NCBI GenBank assembly: GCA_002344785.1 | Contig: DDUL01000032.1 | Location: forward strand, 1 to 54,072 | DNA length: 54,072 nucleotides | DNA from: Bdellovibrionaceae bacterium UBA2339 | GTDB taxonomy: Bacteria; Bdellovibrionota; Bdellovibrionia; Bdellovibrionales; JAMPXM01 | Direction of reading: 5' to 3' | Shown here: one piece after another, positions 47,989 through 54,072 of the stretch | Position numbering within the stretch: position 1 is the stretch's first letter | Layout of the letters: every line of letters begins with the position of its first letter | Translations under genes and position numbers: made by a program | The notes under the pieces: model-generated | The model's input: only the letters and a program-made list of their open reading frames with translations | Database searches by the model: none | Told to the model about the DNA's origin: nothing

Positions 47989-50885
47989 GGCTCACCTCCG
48001 ATCACCCTGTCCTGGCGGAAGCGATGCACGCGGCCCGCCTCCCAACGTCCCAGGTCCTGCAGCGGCTCACCGCAAAAGCTCACGCGAACGCGAGCGCTAC
48101 GAGCCGCACCTAAACCAAAATGCATTCGTCCATCTTGCGAAGCTGAAAGTCCATTGGCCGACACCGCCTGATCGACCAGAACTTGACCGTCAGGCAGGCT
48201 CAGCTCTACGCGAGCACCCAAAGCTTGTCGTGGGCAGCGACGAGCATCGCCTTCCACGATCACACCCATCCAATGCCCCGTGCTGTGCTGCGGGCGCGCG
48301 CGATTCAAATAAATCAGGGGCGCGGCGAACTGCCGCGTGATCCACGCATCCATCCGCCCATCACCGTCAAAGTCGGCCACGCCAACACCGCGCGAAGGTG
48401 AAAGCTCGCGCACGCCCACTTGCTCGGCAATGTCCACAAACTGTGGGCGCGCTTCAACACCGCGATTCCAGTAAAGACGCGGACGCTCAGCTCCATAAAT
48501 GCAATAGCCACGAATGTCGCCCCACTTGTTGGCAAAGCGATGAATGGAAGGCGGAGAGCGCGCGACTTTTTCATTCACATACCAATAGTCGCGGCACTTC
48601 TCGTCAGCTGGGCGCGGACGCTCATCGGCTGCAGAATCGACCGACTTATCGACCGTCTTATCGACCGAATCATCGACCATGCCATTCGCCTGCAAGAGAT
48701 CCATCCAACCATCGTTATCAAAATCCGCGGCCGCCGCTCCCCAACCAAATCGCTGCGGATTCAGGGCACCCGTGCGCGTCGCTGACTCTATGGCTTCAGG
48801 CAAAACGAGCTTTTCATTTTGAAGCTTCGGCGGGCCAAACAACCAAAGCAGTGACCCCTCGGCCTGCAGCGCCTGGTGAACATTGGACACATACATGTCC
48901 ATCCAGCCGTTGCGATCAAAGTCAGCCGTCGTGGCGTTCATGCCTTTGTAAGTGTCTCGCCCAATGGAGCCGAACATCTCGCCGCGAATGGCGCGAAAGC
49001 CACGACCCGCTTCGTTCAAGTAAAAGTCATCGGGGCCAAAGTCATTGGCCACATAAAGATCCGGCCAACCATCGCGATTGAAATCAGCGGCCGATACGGC
49101 CAGTGACCACCTTGTCTCCGGCATCCGCCATGCTGTCGCGACTTCCGACGCTGGCTGAAAGCGACCGGGCTGCGTCTGCAAATACAAGACGTTCTCGCCG
49201 CCGTTGTTGGAGAGGTGCCAAGAGTCGTGCATGAAATCAAACATGCGCTCATCACCTTCATACTCAGGCTGAGGCAGCGAAAAGATATTCAGTCGCTTTG
49301 CTTCGGCGTAATTTGGCAAAAACTCTGGCCACACATTGGCGACTAAAACATCTAAGCGACCATCGCGATCAAAGTCCGCCCAAGTCGCGGCCATCGACTG
49401 CGTGTAGCCCCAAAGCCCAACCTCTCGGGTGACATCGGTGAACTCGAGCCGGCCGATCTCAACAAGCTGATTGCGAAGCAGTCGCGAAGACCCAAAGCCC
49501 ACCTGCAGCCACAAGTCTTGGTCGCCGTCATTGTCGTAATCGACAAAATTCGCTCCCGCGACCAAGCCTTCGCGCTCATAGTGCCGAGTCAACTCGTCGA
49601 TCACCGGCAGCGGTACGCGCTCAAAGCGCAGCTCGCCCCCACTTGAGATATTTCGCAGCAAAGCGTTTCGGACCTCATCACCCTTGAGCAGTTGTGTGAC
49701 AAACACATCGGGTCGCCCATCGCCATCCACATCACCCACCGCCACGGCATCGCCAATCGACAAAATCCATTTGGCGACATGCTGCACGCGCGGATCCACG
49801 CGCAAGTAAACTTCCTGAGTGGCTTGACCCACGGGCACCTGGGCCGCCTGCGGGTCGACAGCTTGCATTTCAAAATGCACAGCATCTTGTTCCCACTTTG
49901 GCTCAAGCCAACCCGCATACGCTTGATAGCCCGCGAACATCATGCTCCCCAGAAGCAGCGGACGCTTCCAGTATCCGGAATGCCAAAAGCGCTCACGCCA
50001 CCATGTGAGCCATCCGACCCCTCGTGCAACCTGTGAATGTCGCCACGCCAAGCGCACCGAGCCCAAAATCAGAGCGGCGTAAAAGAAGGTGTAATAGCTT
50101 TGCTTGAGATGCAGGGCCAAATCCAGAGTGGCCAACCAAAATCCCACCCACAGCTGCTCTTTTTTCGAGGCCGGCGAGGTCGCAGGATCTGTGATCATGA
50201 AGAATGTGAACAGAAAGAATGCCGGCGATGAAAGAGTGCCCAAAAACAGAGTCTCAAACGGCAAGTGATGCCGCATGATCATCGCGCGAAGTGCGGTCTG
50301 CAAAGTGAACCAAAACAGAAAGCTCGCCACCAACCACGTGCGGCCCGCTTTAGGAATCACAAACAAGAGTGCTAAGCCGAAAATGAACACGCTCATCTGG
50401 CCGATGCCCGTCCATTGGTAGGCGGGCGCGGCGGTGATCAATTCGTGCGCGAAGAGTAACGAGAAGCTCACGCCCGCCATCGCAGGGTTCAGCACATGCC
50501 GGCCATTGAAAGTGAAAATGTATTTAGAGCCGATCGCAAAAAAGACCGGAAAGAACAACAGCACGTAGTTGTGCGAATAATTTAACAGAATCGAAAGCGA
50601 AATCGAGGTGATGATCGCGCTCCACGGCCAAACCCAGTGGCCTCGAAACACGCGACACAACAACACTTCAAAAGCCGCGGCTGTGGCCGTGGTGATCAAC
50701 GCTTGATCGAAGCTGCGATTGAAACCCAAAACCGTGAAGCCCAGCACCAGGTATGTGAGTAGACTCAAGCCAACCGGAAGCCGCGGGTCCAATTCGCGGT
50801 AGACTTCGCGGCAACGGGCCCAAAATCCCGTACCGGTGTCGGGAACCAAGATCTGCGGATTGAGAGCGGGCGAGGACTCACGCAT
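47985..50885 (-). CDS. RnfD/NqrB-like membrane domain fused to FG-GAP repeats and an ASPIC/UnbV domain
   Basis: This is a 966-residue membrane and periplasmic protein. ATG 50885 is used; an in-frame TTG at 50921 is possible. Residues 25-340 contain about nine to ten helices with RnfD/NqrB marks: SKYIFTFNGRHVLNPAMAGV and FFMITDPATSPASKKEQ. The S-G-A-T threonine that carries covalent FMN in Rnf and Nqr is not visible. Residues 380-840 hold seven FG-GAP/VCBS calcium loops (for example DVDGDGRPD, DYDNDGDQD, DFDRDGRLD, DFDGDGRMD). Residues 867-950 are a UnbV/ASPIC domain (GHWMGVIVEGDARRC, VSANGLSASQDGRMHFGLG). No other Rnf subunit is nearby. It is the first gene of the Rieske/GNAT operon and may act as its membrane redox or scaffold component. 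Confidence 0.85.
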   Translation of the reverse strand: MRESSPALNPQILVPDTGTGFWARCREVYRELDPRLPVGLSLLTYLVLGFTVLGFNRSFDQALITTATAAAFEVLLCRVFRGHWVWPWSAIITSISLSILLNYSHNYVLLFFPVFFAIGSKYIFTFNGRHVLNPAMAGVSFSLLFAHELITAAPAYQWTGIGQMSVFIFGLALLFVIPKAGRTWLVASFLFWFTLQTALRAMIMRHHLPFETLFLGTLSSPAFFLFTFFMITDPATSPASKKEQLWVGFWLATLDLALHLKQSYYTFFYAALILGSVRLAWRHSQVARGVGWLTWWRERFWHSGYWKRPLLLGSMMFAGYQAYAGWLEPKWEQDAVHFEMQAVDPQAAQVPVGQATQEVYLRVDPRVQHVAKWILSIGDAVAVGDVDGDGRPDVFVTQLLKGDEVRNALLRNISSGGELRFERVPLPVIDELTRHYEREGLVAGANFVDYDNDGDQDLWLQVGFGSSRLLRNQLVEIGRLEFTDVTREVGLWGYTQSMAATWADFDRDGRLDVLVANVWPEFLPNYAEAKRLNIFSLPQPEYEGDERMFDFMHDSWHLSNNGGENVLYLQTQPGRFQPASEVATAWRMPETRWSLAVSAADFNRDGWPDLYVANDFGPDDFYLNEAGRGFRAIRGEMFGSIGRDTYKGMNATTADFDRNGWMDMYVSNVHQALQAEGSLLWLFGPPKLQNEKLVLPEAIESATRTGALNPQRFGWGAAAADFDNDGWMDLLQANGMVDDSVDKTVDKSVDSAADERPRPADEKCRDYWYVNEKVARSPPSIHRFANKWGDIRGYCIYGAERPRLYWNRGVEARPQFVDIAEQVGVRELSPSRGVGVADFDGDGRMDAWITRQFAAPLIYLNRARPQHSTGHWMGVIVEGDARRCPRQALGARVELSLPDGQVLVDQAVSANGLSASQDGRMHFGLGAARSARVRVSFCGEPLQDLGRWEAGRVHRFRQDRVIGGEP
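48637..48672 (-). repeat. 12-bp minisatellite, three copies, in the RnfD-like fusion gene
   Basis: TCGACCGACTTA, TCGACCGTCTTA and TCGACCGAATCA run in tandem, and a partial fourth copy follows. On the minus strand they encode D-D-S-V-D-K-T-V-D-K-S-V-D, a low-complexity loop after the sixth FG-GAP calcium loop. Confidence 0.85.
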
Positions 50886-51015
50886 GGCGCCCGAGTCTAC
50901 TCGCCAGCATGCCCAGCACAACTCTCCAAACGCCGCGATGACATCTTTTCCTGCGGGTTGTCAGAGCCCGGGAAAAAACTAGCCTGCCGCAGGCATGCCA
51001 GCTAGCGATTAACAC

Positions 51016-51663
51016 ATGCTTGAGATCAGCATCACGGGGTGGATTTTAACAGTCCTTGCGCTCTTTCCCCTCCTCCCTCTGGCTGCGGCCGCCTCATTTC
51101 GCCGCAAGCAGAATCGTGGGGATTGGGTGGGAGGCCCCATCTCTTGGCCGAAGGCCATGTGGCTGGCTTACACGATTTGCACTTGGTTCATTTTGCCGTG
51201 GGCTTGGGTCCTTTGGGCTGATGTTCCGACCTCGTTGCGAATCGTCGTGAGTCTTCACCTTCTCAGTTGGTGGATCCGCGGCCCGCTTGAACTCGTCATG
51301 ATTTACAAGTGGCTCAATTGGTCACCGCGCTATGGAATCTCACATGATCTCTTTCACATTTTGCTCCTCACCGTCGCTTGCGCATGGGCGTGGCCGGATT
51401 GGAGCAACTGGGTCGCTCACACACCTGGAAAACTCGCCGTGCTTTGGCTTCTCATCACCTTCTTCGCCACTTGGGCTGAAGTCCTCTTTGCCTATTTGTT
51501 TTTGCGCGAACGGCAAGCCGGCGAAGAGTTGATTTACTTCGCCTCGGAGGAGGCGCGGTGGCACACCATCAATCGCATCACCCTGACGGTTGTCATTGTG
51601 GTCTATGCGCATCTCATTCTGCAGAGTGTGATTGCGACGATTGGGCTTAGCCAATTCATTTGA
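51016..51663 (+). CDS. Six-helix membrane protein of unknown function
   Basis: This 215-residue inner-membrane protein uses ATG 51016, without a clear ribosome binding site. Six hydrophobic helices are visible (starting GWILTVLALFPLLPLAAAA and ending TLTVVIVVYAHLILQSVIATIGL). Histidines occur within or at the ends of helices 3 (VVSLHLLSWW), 4 (GISHDLFHILLL) and 6 (VYAHLIL), and in RWHTINR between helices 5 and 6. Several membrane-embedded His could bind haem or a metal, but no cytochrome family is recognised. It is divergent from the RnfD-like/Rieske operon with a 130-base shared promoter region. It may therefore be co-regulated with that operon. The function is unknown. Confidence 0.75.
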   Translation: MLEISITGWILTVLALFPLLPLAAAASFRRKQNRGDWVGGPISWPKAMWLAYTICTWFILPWAWVLWADVPTSLRIVVSLHLLSWWIRGPLELVMIYKWLNWSPRYGISHDLFHILLLTVACAWAWPDWSNWVAHTPGKLAVLWLLITFFATWAEVLFAYLFLRERQAGEELIYFASEEARWHTINRITLTVVIVVYAHLILQSVIATIGLSQFI

Positions 51664-51817
51664 GTCGCCACGTCCATCTGATGTTGAGGTCATCGCCCTC
51701 AGGGCCATCGCGCGGTTGCGTCGGTCGACCAATTGACGGGCAACTTGAAAGCTGAAAGTCTTGGTCGAAAGCTCGGCACAGGCCCAGCGTCGCGCACTTC
51801 AGCTTGAGGAGATCGCA

Positions 51818-52429
51818 ATGGACTTTCACGAATCACTGCGAGCCGCCAAAACCGTCATGCTCAAACAAAAATTTGAAATCGCCGAACTGATCGGCTTTGA
51901 GTCACGCAACAAATACGTTTTGGAAACTGAACAAGGCGCTCCTTTTGGCTATGCTGCCGAAGATCAGCGCGATCTAGTCGGGTTTATTTTGCGACAAGTC
52001 CTGGGCCACTGGCGCCACTTCAGCATCCAAATCTTTGATCAAGAACGTCGCCTCGTCTTGCGAGCCGTGCATCCGTTTCGGTTCTTCTTTTCTCGACTCG
52101 ATGTCTACGACCCCCAAGACCGATTGATCGGTTCCGTGCAGTCGCGCTGGTCATTTTTCCGCAAGCGATTTGATTTCGAAGATGCGCAAGGCCGCCCTTT
52201 TGCTCAGACCTCCTCGCCGTTTTGGCGACCGTGGACTTTTGTGATGACCAGCCCGCAAGGCGAGCTCGGGCGTATCGAAAAAAAATGGGGTGGTCTGCTG
52301 AAAGAGGCCATTACGGACGGCGACAAGTTTCGCGTCAGCTTCTCTCCGACATTGAGTTTAGAGCATCGCCAACTGCTGGTTGCGGCGGGACTTTTCGTTG
52401 ATTTGAAGTACTTCGAGAATAAATCTTGA
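51818..52429 (+). CDS. LURP-one-related/phospholipid scramblase-like protein
   Basis: This 203-residue protein uses ATG 51818, with GAGGAG six bases upstream; a longer frame lacks such a site. The tubby-like barrel pattern of scramblases is clear. It shows KYVLETEQGAPFGYAAED, then HFSIQIFDQERRLVLRAVHPFRFFFSRLDVYD and DRLIGSVQSRWSFFRKRFDFEDAQG, and later TSPQGELGRIEKKWGG. Unlike eukaryotic scramblases it lacks a C-terminal membrane helix; the last hydrophobic stretch is LLVAAGLFVDLKYF. Bacterial members are of unknown function and may bind lipids. It is followed after 53 bases by the NhaR-like regulator in the same direction. Confidence 0.85.
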   Translation: MDFHESLRAAKTVMLKQKFEIAELIGFESRNKYVLETEQGAPFGYAAEDQRDLVGFILRQVLGHWRHFSIQIFDQERRLVLRAVHPFRFFFSRLDVYDPQDRLIGSVQSRWSFFRKRFDFEDAQGRPFAQTSSPFWRPWTFVMTSPQGELGRIEKKWGGLLKEAITDGDKFRVSFSPTLSLEHRQLLVAAGLFVDLKYFENKS

Positions 52430-52482
52430 TCGCATTCGACGCGTCTTGAGGAATGAGCGGCGTCGAAAGCAAAGGGCCAACG

Positions 52483-53421
52483 ATGAGTCGTGAGATTTTA
52501 CGCCAACGCCAAGTCGCGGCCGCGAATTGGCTGAACTATCACCACCTCTATTATTTTTGGACCATCGCCAACGAAGGCAGCATTGCGCGAGCCGCCGAGA
52601 AGCTGAATGTTGGCCAGCCCACGCTCTCCACCCAGCTCAAGCAACTTGAAGATTCGTTGGGGCGCCCGCTGTTTGAACGCAAGAATCGCCGACTCACACT
52701 CACCGACGCCGGCAAAACCGCGTTTCAATACGCGCATGAAATCTTTCGCCTGGGCTCCGAGATGATCGAAGCCGTCCACGATCTTTCACCTCTGCCTGAT
52801 CGCGCGCAAATTCATCTGCAAATCGGCGCCCTCGACAGCGTGCCCAAGTCTTTTGTTATGGAGTTGGTCGAGTCCGCTCTGGCGACGGGCAATTGCCAGA
52901 TTTCAATTCTCGAGGGAAAAGCCGACGAGCTTCTGCGCGAGCTCGCAGCCCATCGCATCGATTTGATGCTCTCAAACTCGCCGCCCGCCCTCGATGAAAC
53001 CGGTGCGCTGCGCGTTCGCTCCGTCGGCAAAGTGCCCATTTCGTTTTTCACCGCTCCGGATTCCCGACCTGTCGGCAAAACTTTTCCCGACAATCTTCAA
53101 GGTCAAAACCTCGTCCTGCCCACCTACCACTCCAAGCTTCGCCATGACGTCGAGCACTGGCTGCGCCTGCACAAGATCAATGCCGTTCGTCGAGCCGAGA
53201 CCGAAGACACCAGCCTCTTGCGACTTTTGGGAGTCCGTGGCCTCGGCATGGTGCCCTTGGCGGAAGCTGGGGCCGAGGATTTGGTGCGGCAAAAAAGCCT
53301 TGTGCGCGTCGGCCGCGTCGACGGCGTCTATGAGGAGATCTGGCTGATTTCCACGCAACGAAAGGTTGAGAACCCGGTCGCCGCCAAGTTGCAACAGCAA
53401 TTTCGCCTGACAAATGTCTGA
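52483..53421 (+). CDS. LysR-family regulator, NhaR-like
   Basis: This 312-residue DNA-binding regulator is preferred from ATG 52483, with AAGGG seven bases upstream; ATG 52453 is also possible. The helix-turn-helix (about residues 15-75) reads NWLNYHHLYYFWTIANEGSIARAAEKLNVGQPTLSTQLKQLEDSLG. Its NYHHLYYFW start is the mark of the NhaR subgroup rather than a general LysR protein. The effector domain follows from about 100 (IHLQIGALDSVPKSFVMELVESAL). E. coli NhaR responds to sodium and controls the antiporter nhaA. No antiporter gene is seen here, so its target is unknown. The gene precedes htpX, but a separate promoter is likely in between. Confidence 0.9.
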   Translation: MSREILRQRQVAAANWLNYHHLYYFWTIANEGSIARAAEKLNVGQPTLSTQLKQLEDSLGRPLFERKNRRLTLTDAGKTAFQYAHEIFRLGSEMIEAVHDLSPLPDRAQIHLQIGALDSVPKSFVMELVESALATGNCQISILEGKADELLRELAAHRIDLMLSNSPPALDETGALRVRSVGKVPISFFTAPDSRPVGKTFPDNLQGQNLVLPTYHSKLRHDVEHWLRLHKINAVRRAETEDTSLLRLLGVRGLGMVPLAEAGAEDLVRQKSLVRVGRVDGVYEEIWLISTQRKVENPVAAKLQQQFRLTNV

Positions 53422-53443
53422 CGCCATCGGCGAAGGGTCCAAA

Positions 53444-53476
53444 CCTTGACATTTCAAGGGTTCAACCGATGTTAAT
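53444..53476 (+). promoter_or_regulatory. Candidate promoter with overlapping palindrome upstream of htpX
   Basis: TTGACA at 53446-53451 is a perfect -35 sequence; the best -10 candidates are poor matches at 53469-53476. CCTTGA-CATT-TCAAGG (53444-53459) is a perfect palindrome covering the -35 box, so a bound protein would block transcription. It lies 111 bases before the htpX start and 22 bases after the NhaR-like gene. Confidence 0.4.
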
Positions 53477-53586
53477 GTCACGCTGAACCCCATTCCCGCG
53501 CTTGGAAAAGCAAGCTAAAATGGGATCGGCGGAATGAGCTAAAAATCGCGAGGTCCAACTTCGGCACCTCGAGGAGTGAAACAACT

Positions 53587-54072
53587 ATGGCAATGATGAA
53601 ACGAATGAGTCTCTTCCTGCTCCTCAACTTTGTGGTGATGGGCACGTTGATGGCCATCGTGCATTTCTTTGGCCTCGGCAATTACACCACGGCCTACGGC
53701 ATGGACTACACCAAGCTTGCGATCTTCTGCTTGGTCTGGGGTATGGGCGGCGCCATGATCAGCCTCTTGCTGTCCAAGTGGATGGCGAAGATGTCGATGG
53801 GCGTGCAGATCATCGATCCCAACACGCGAAATCCCGACGAGCGCGCACTGGTGGAGCTGGTGCATCGCTACTCTCGTCAAGCGGGCTTGAGCAAAATGCC
53901 CGAGGTCGGCATCTACGATTCGCCCGAGGTGAATGCCTTTGCGACGGGTCCGACTCGCAACAACTCCTTGGTCGCCGTTTCCACGGGACTGCTTCGACGC
54001 CTCGATCAGCGCTCTGTTGAAGGCGTGATCGGTCACGAAGTGGCTCACATCGCCAATGGTGACATGGTGACG
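53587..54072 (+). CDS. htpX: HtpX membrane zinc metalloprotease (partial, runs off right edge)
   Basis: The first 162 residues are present. ATG 53587 has GAGGAG ten bases upstream. Two membrane helices lie at about residues 8-27 (SLFLLLNFVVMGTLMAIVHF) and 40-62 (KLAIFCLVWGMGGAMISLLL), followed by SKWMAKMSMG. The conserved VNAFATGPTRNNSLVAVSTGLL and the zinc motif in GVIGHEVAHIANGDMVT (H-E-x-x-H) are as in E. coli HtpX. HtpX degrades misfolded inner-membrane proteins from the cytoplasmic face, alongside FtsH. The last two helices and the third zinc ligand lie outside the window. A -35-like site with a palindrome lies upstream. Confidence 0.95.
   Translation, partial: MAMMKRMSLFLLLNFVVMGTLMAIVHFFGLGNYTTAYGMDYTKLAIFCLVWGMGGAMISLLLSKWMAKMSMGVQIIDPNTRNPDERALVELVHRYSRQAGLSKMPEVGIYDSPEVNAFATGPTRNNSLVAVSTGLLRRLDQRSVEGVIGHEVAHIANGDMVT

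Noticed and set aside
47985..50885. A complete Rnf or Nqr complex
   Set aside because: Only a single RnfD/NqrB-like domain is present; no RnfA, B, C, E or G gene occurs in the window.

Overview
The window is chromosomal DNA of a Gram-negative bacterium with a GC content in the high fifties (estimated by eye). Two lipoproteins carry the signal-peptide ending LSYQNCS, which I associate with Bdellovibrio and its relatives. Together with many lipoproteins, outer-membrane-type barrels, an NhaR-like LysR regulator, HtpX and an MdlAB-like exporter, this suggests Bdellovibrionota (Bdellovibrionia/Oligoflexia). That placement is an inference. No rRNA, tRNA, CRISPR array, prophage or complete insertion sequence is visible; the only mobile-element hint is a zinc-ribbon N-terminus cut by the left edge.

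Layout. 1-5.2 kb: transposase-like fragment, SYQNC lipoprotein with its own terminator, a TPR/winged-helix regulator, a small tail-anchored protein, and an operon of eRF1-like protein, group II truncated haemoglobin and YgaP-like membrane protein. 5.2-13.7 kb: a polytopic membrane protein after a 12-bp minisatellite; a hotdog thioesterase with a ceramidase-like membrane hydrolase; GTP cyclohydrolase I, a 16-bp repeat array, a two-way terminator, a hidden 36-residue lysine-rich protein, a YbaK-type deacylase, a COQ8-like ABC1 kinase and a second SYQNC lipoprotein. 13.8-23 kb: SGNH hydrolase, giant EF-hand lipoprotein, radical SAM enzyme whose SPASM-like region comes first, small barrel, subtilisin-like protease, and two intergenic regions rich in palindromes. 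23-32 kb: DUF5819-like/HTTM pair, msrB-mdlA-mdlB operon with ATGA overlaps, and a lipoprotein/outer-membrane protein pair. 32-44 kb: RND/MMPL exporter with a periplasmic partner, desaturase plus Rieske oxygenase, YceI, SDR, L,D-transpeptidase, and a two-component system. 44-54 kb: DUF1287 lipoprotein; an overlapping four-gene operon (RnfD-like/FG-GAP/ASPIC fusion, GNAT-like protein, second Rieske oxygenase, GNAT protein) facing a six-helix membrane protein; a LURP-one/scramblase-like protein; NhaR-like regulator; truncated htpX.

How the genes work together. Many genes are coupled by 4-base ATGA overlaps, so several two- to four-gene operons are secure. The least familiar unit is the 44.7-51.7 kb cluster, which couples a Rieske oxygenase and two acyltransferase-like proteins to a membrane protein joining an NqrB/RnfD-like domain to a calcium-binding repeat domain. 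A second theme is low-complexity expansion: five short tandem arrays inside or beside reading frames all have a 12-bp unit, and conserved enzymes (MsrB, MdlA, desaturase) carry unusual extensions or insertions.
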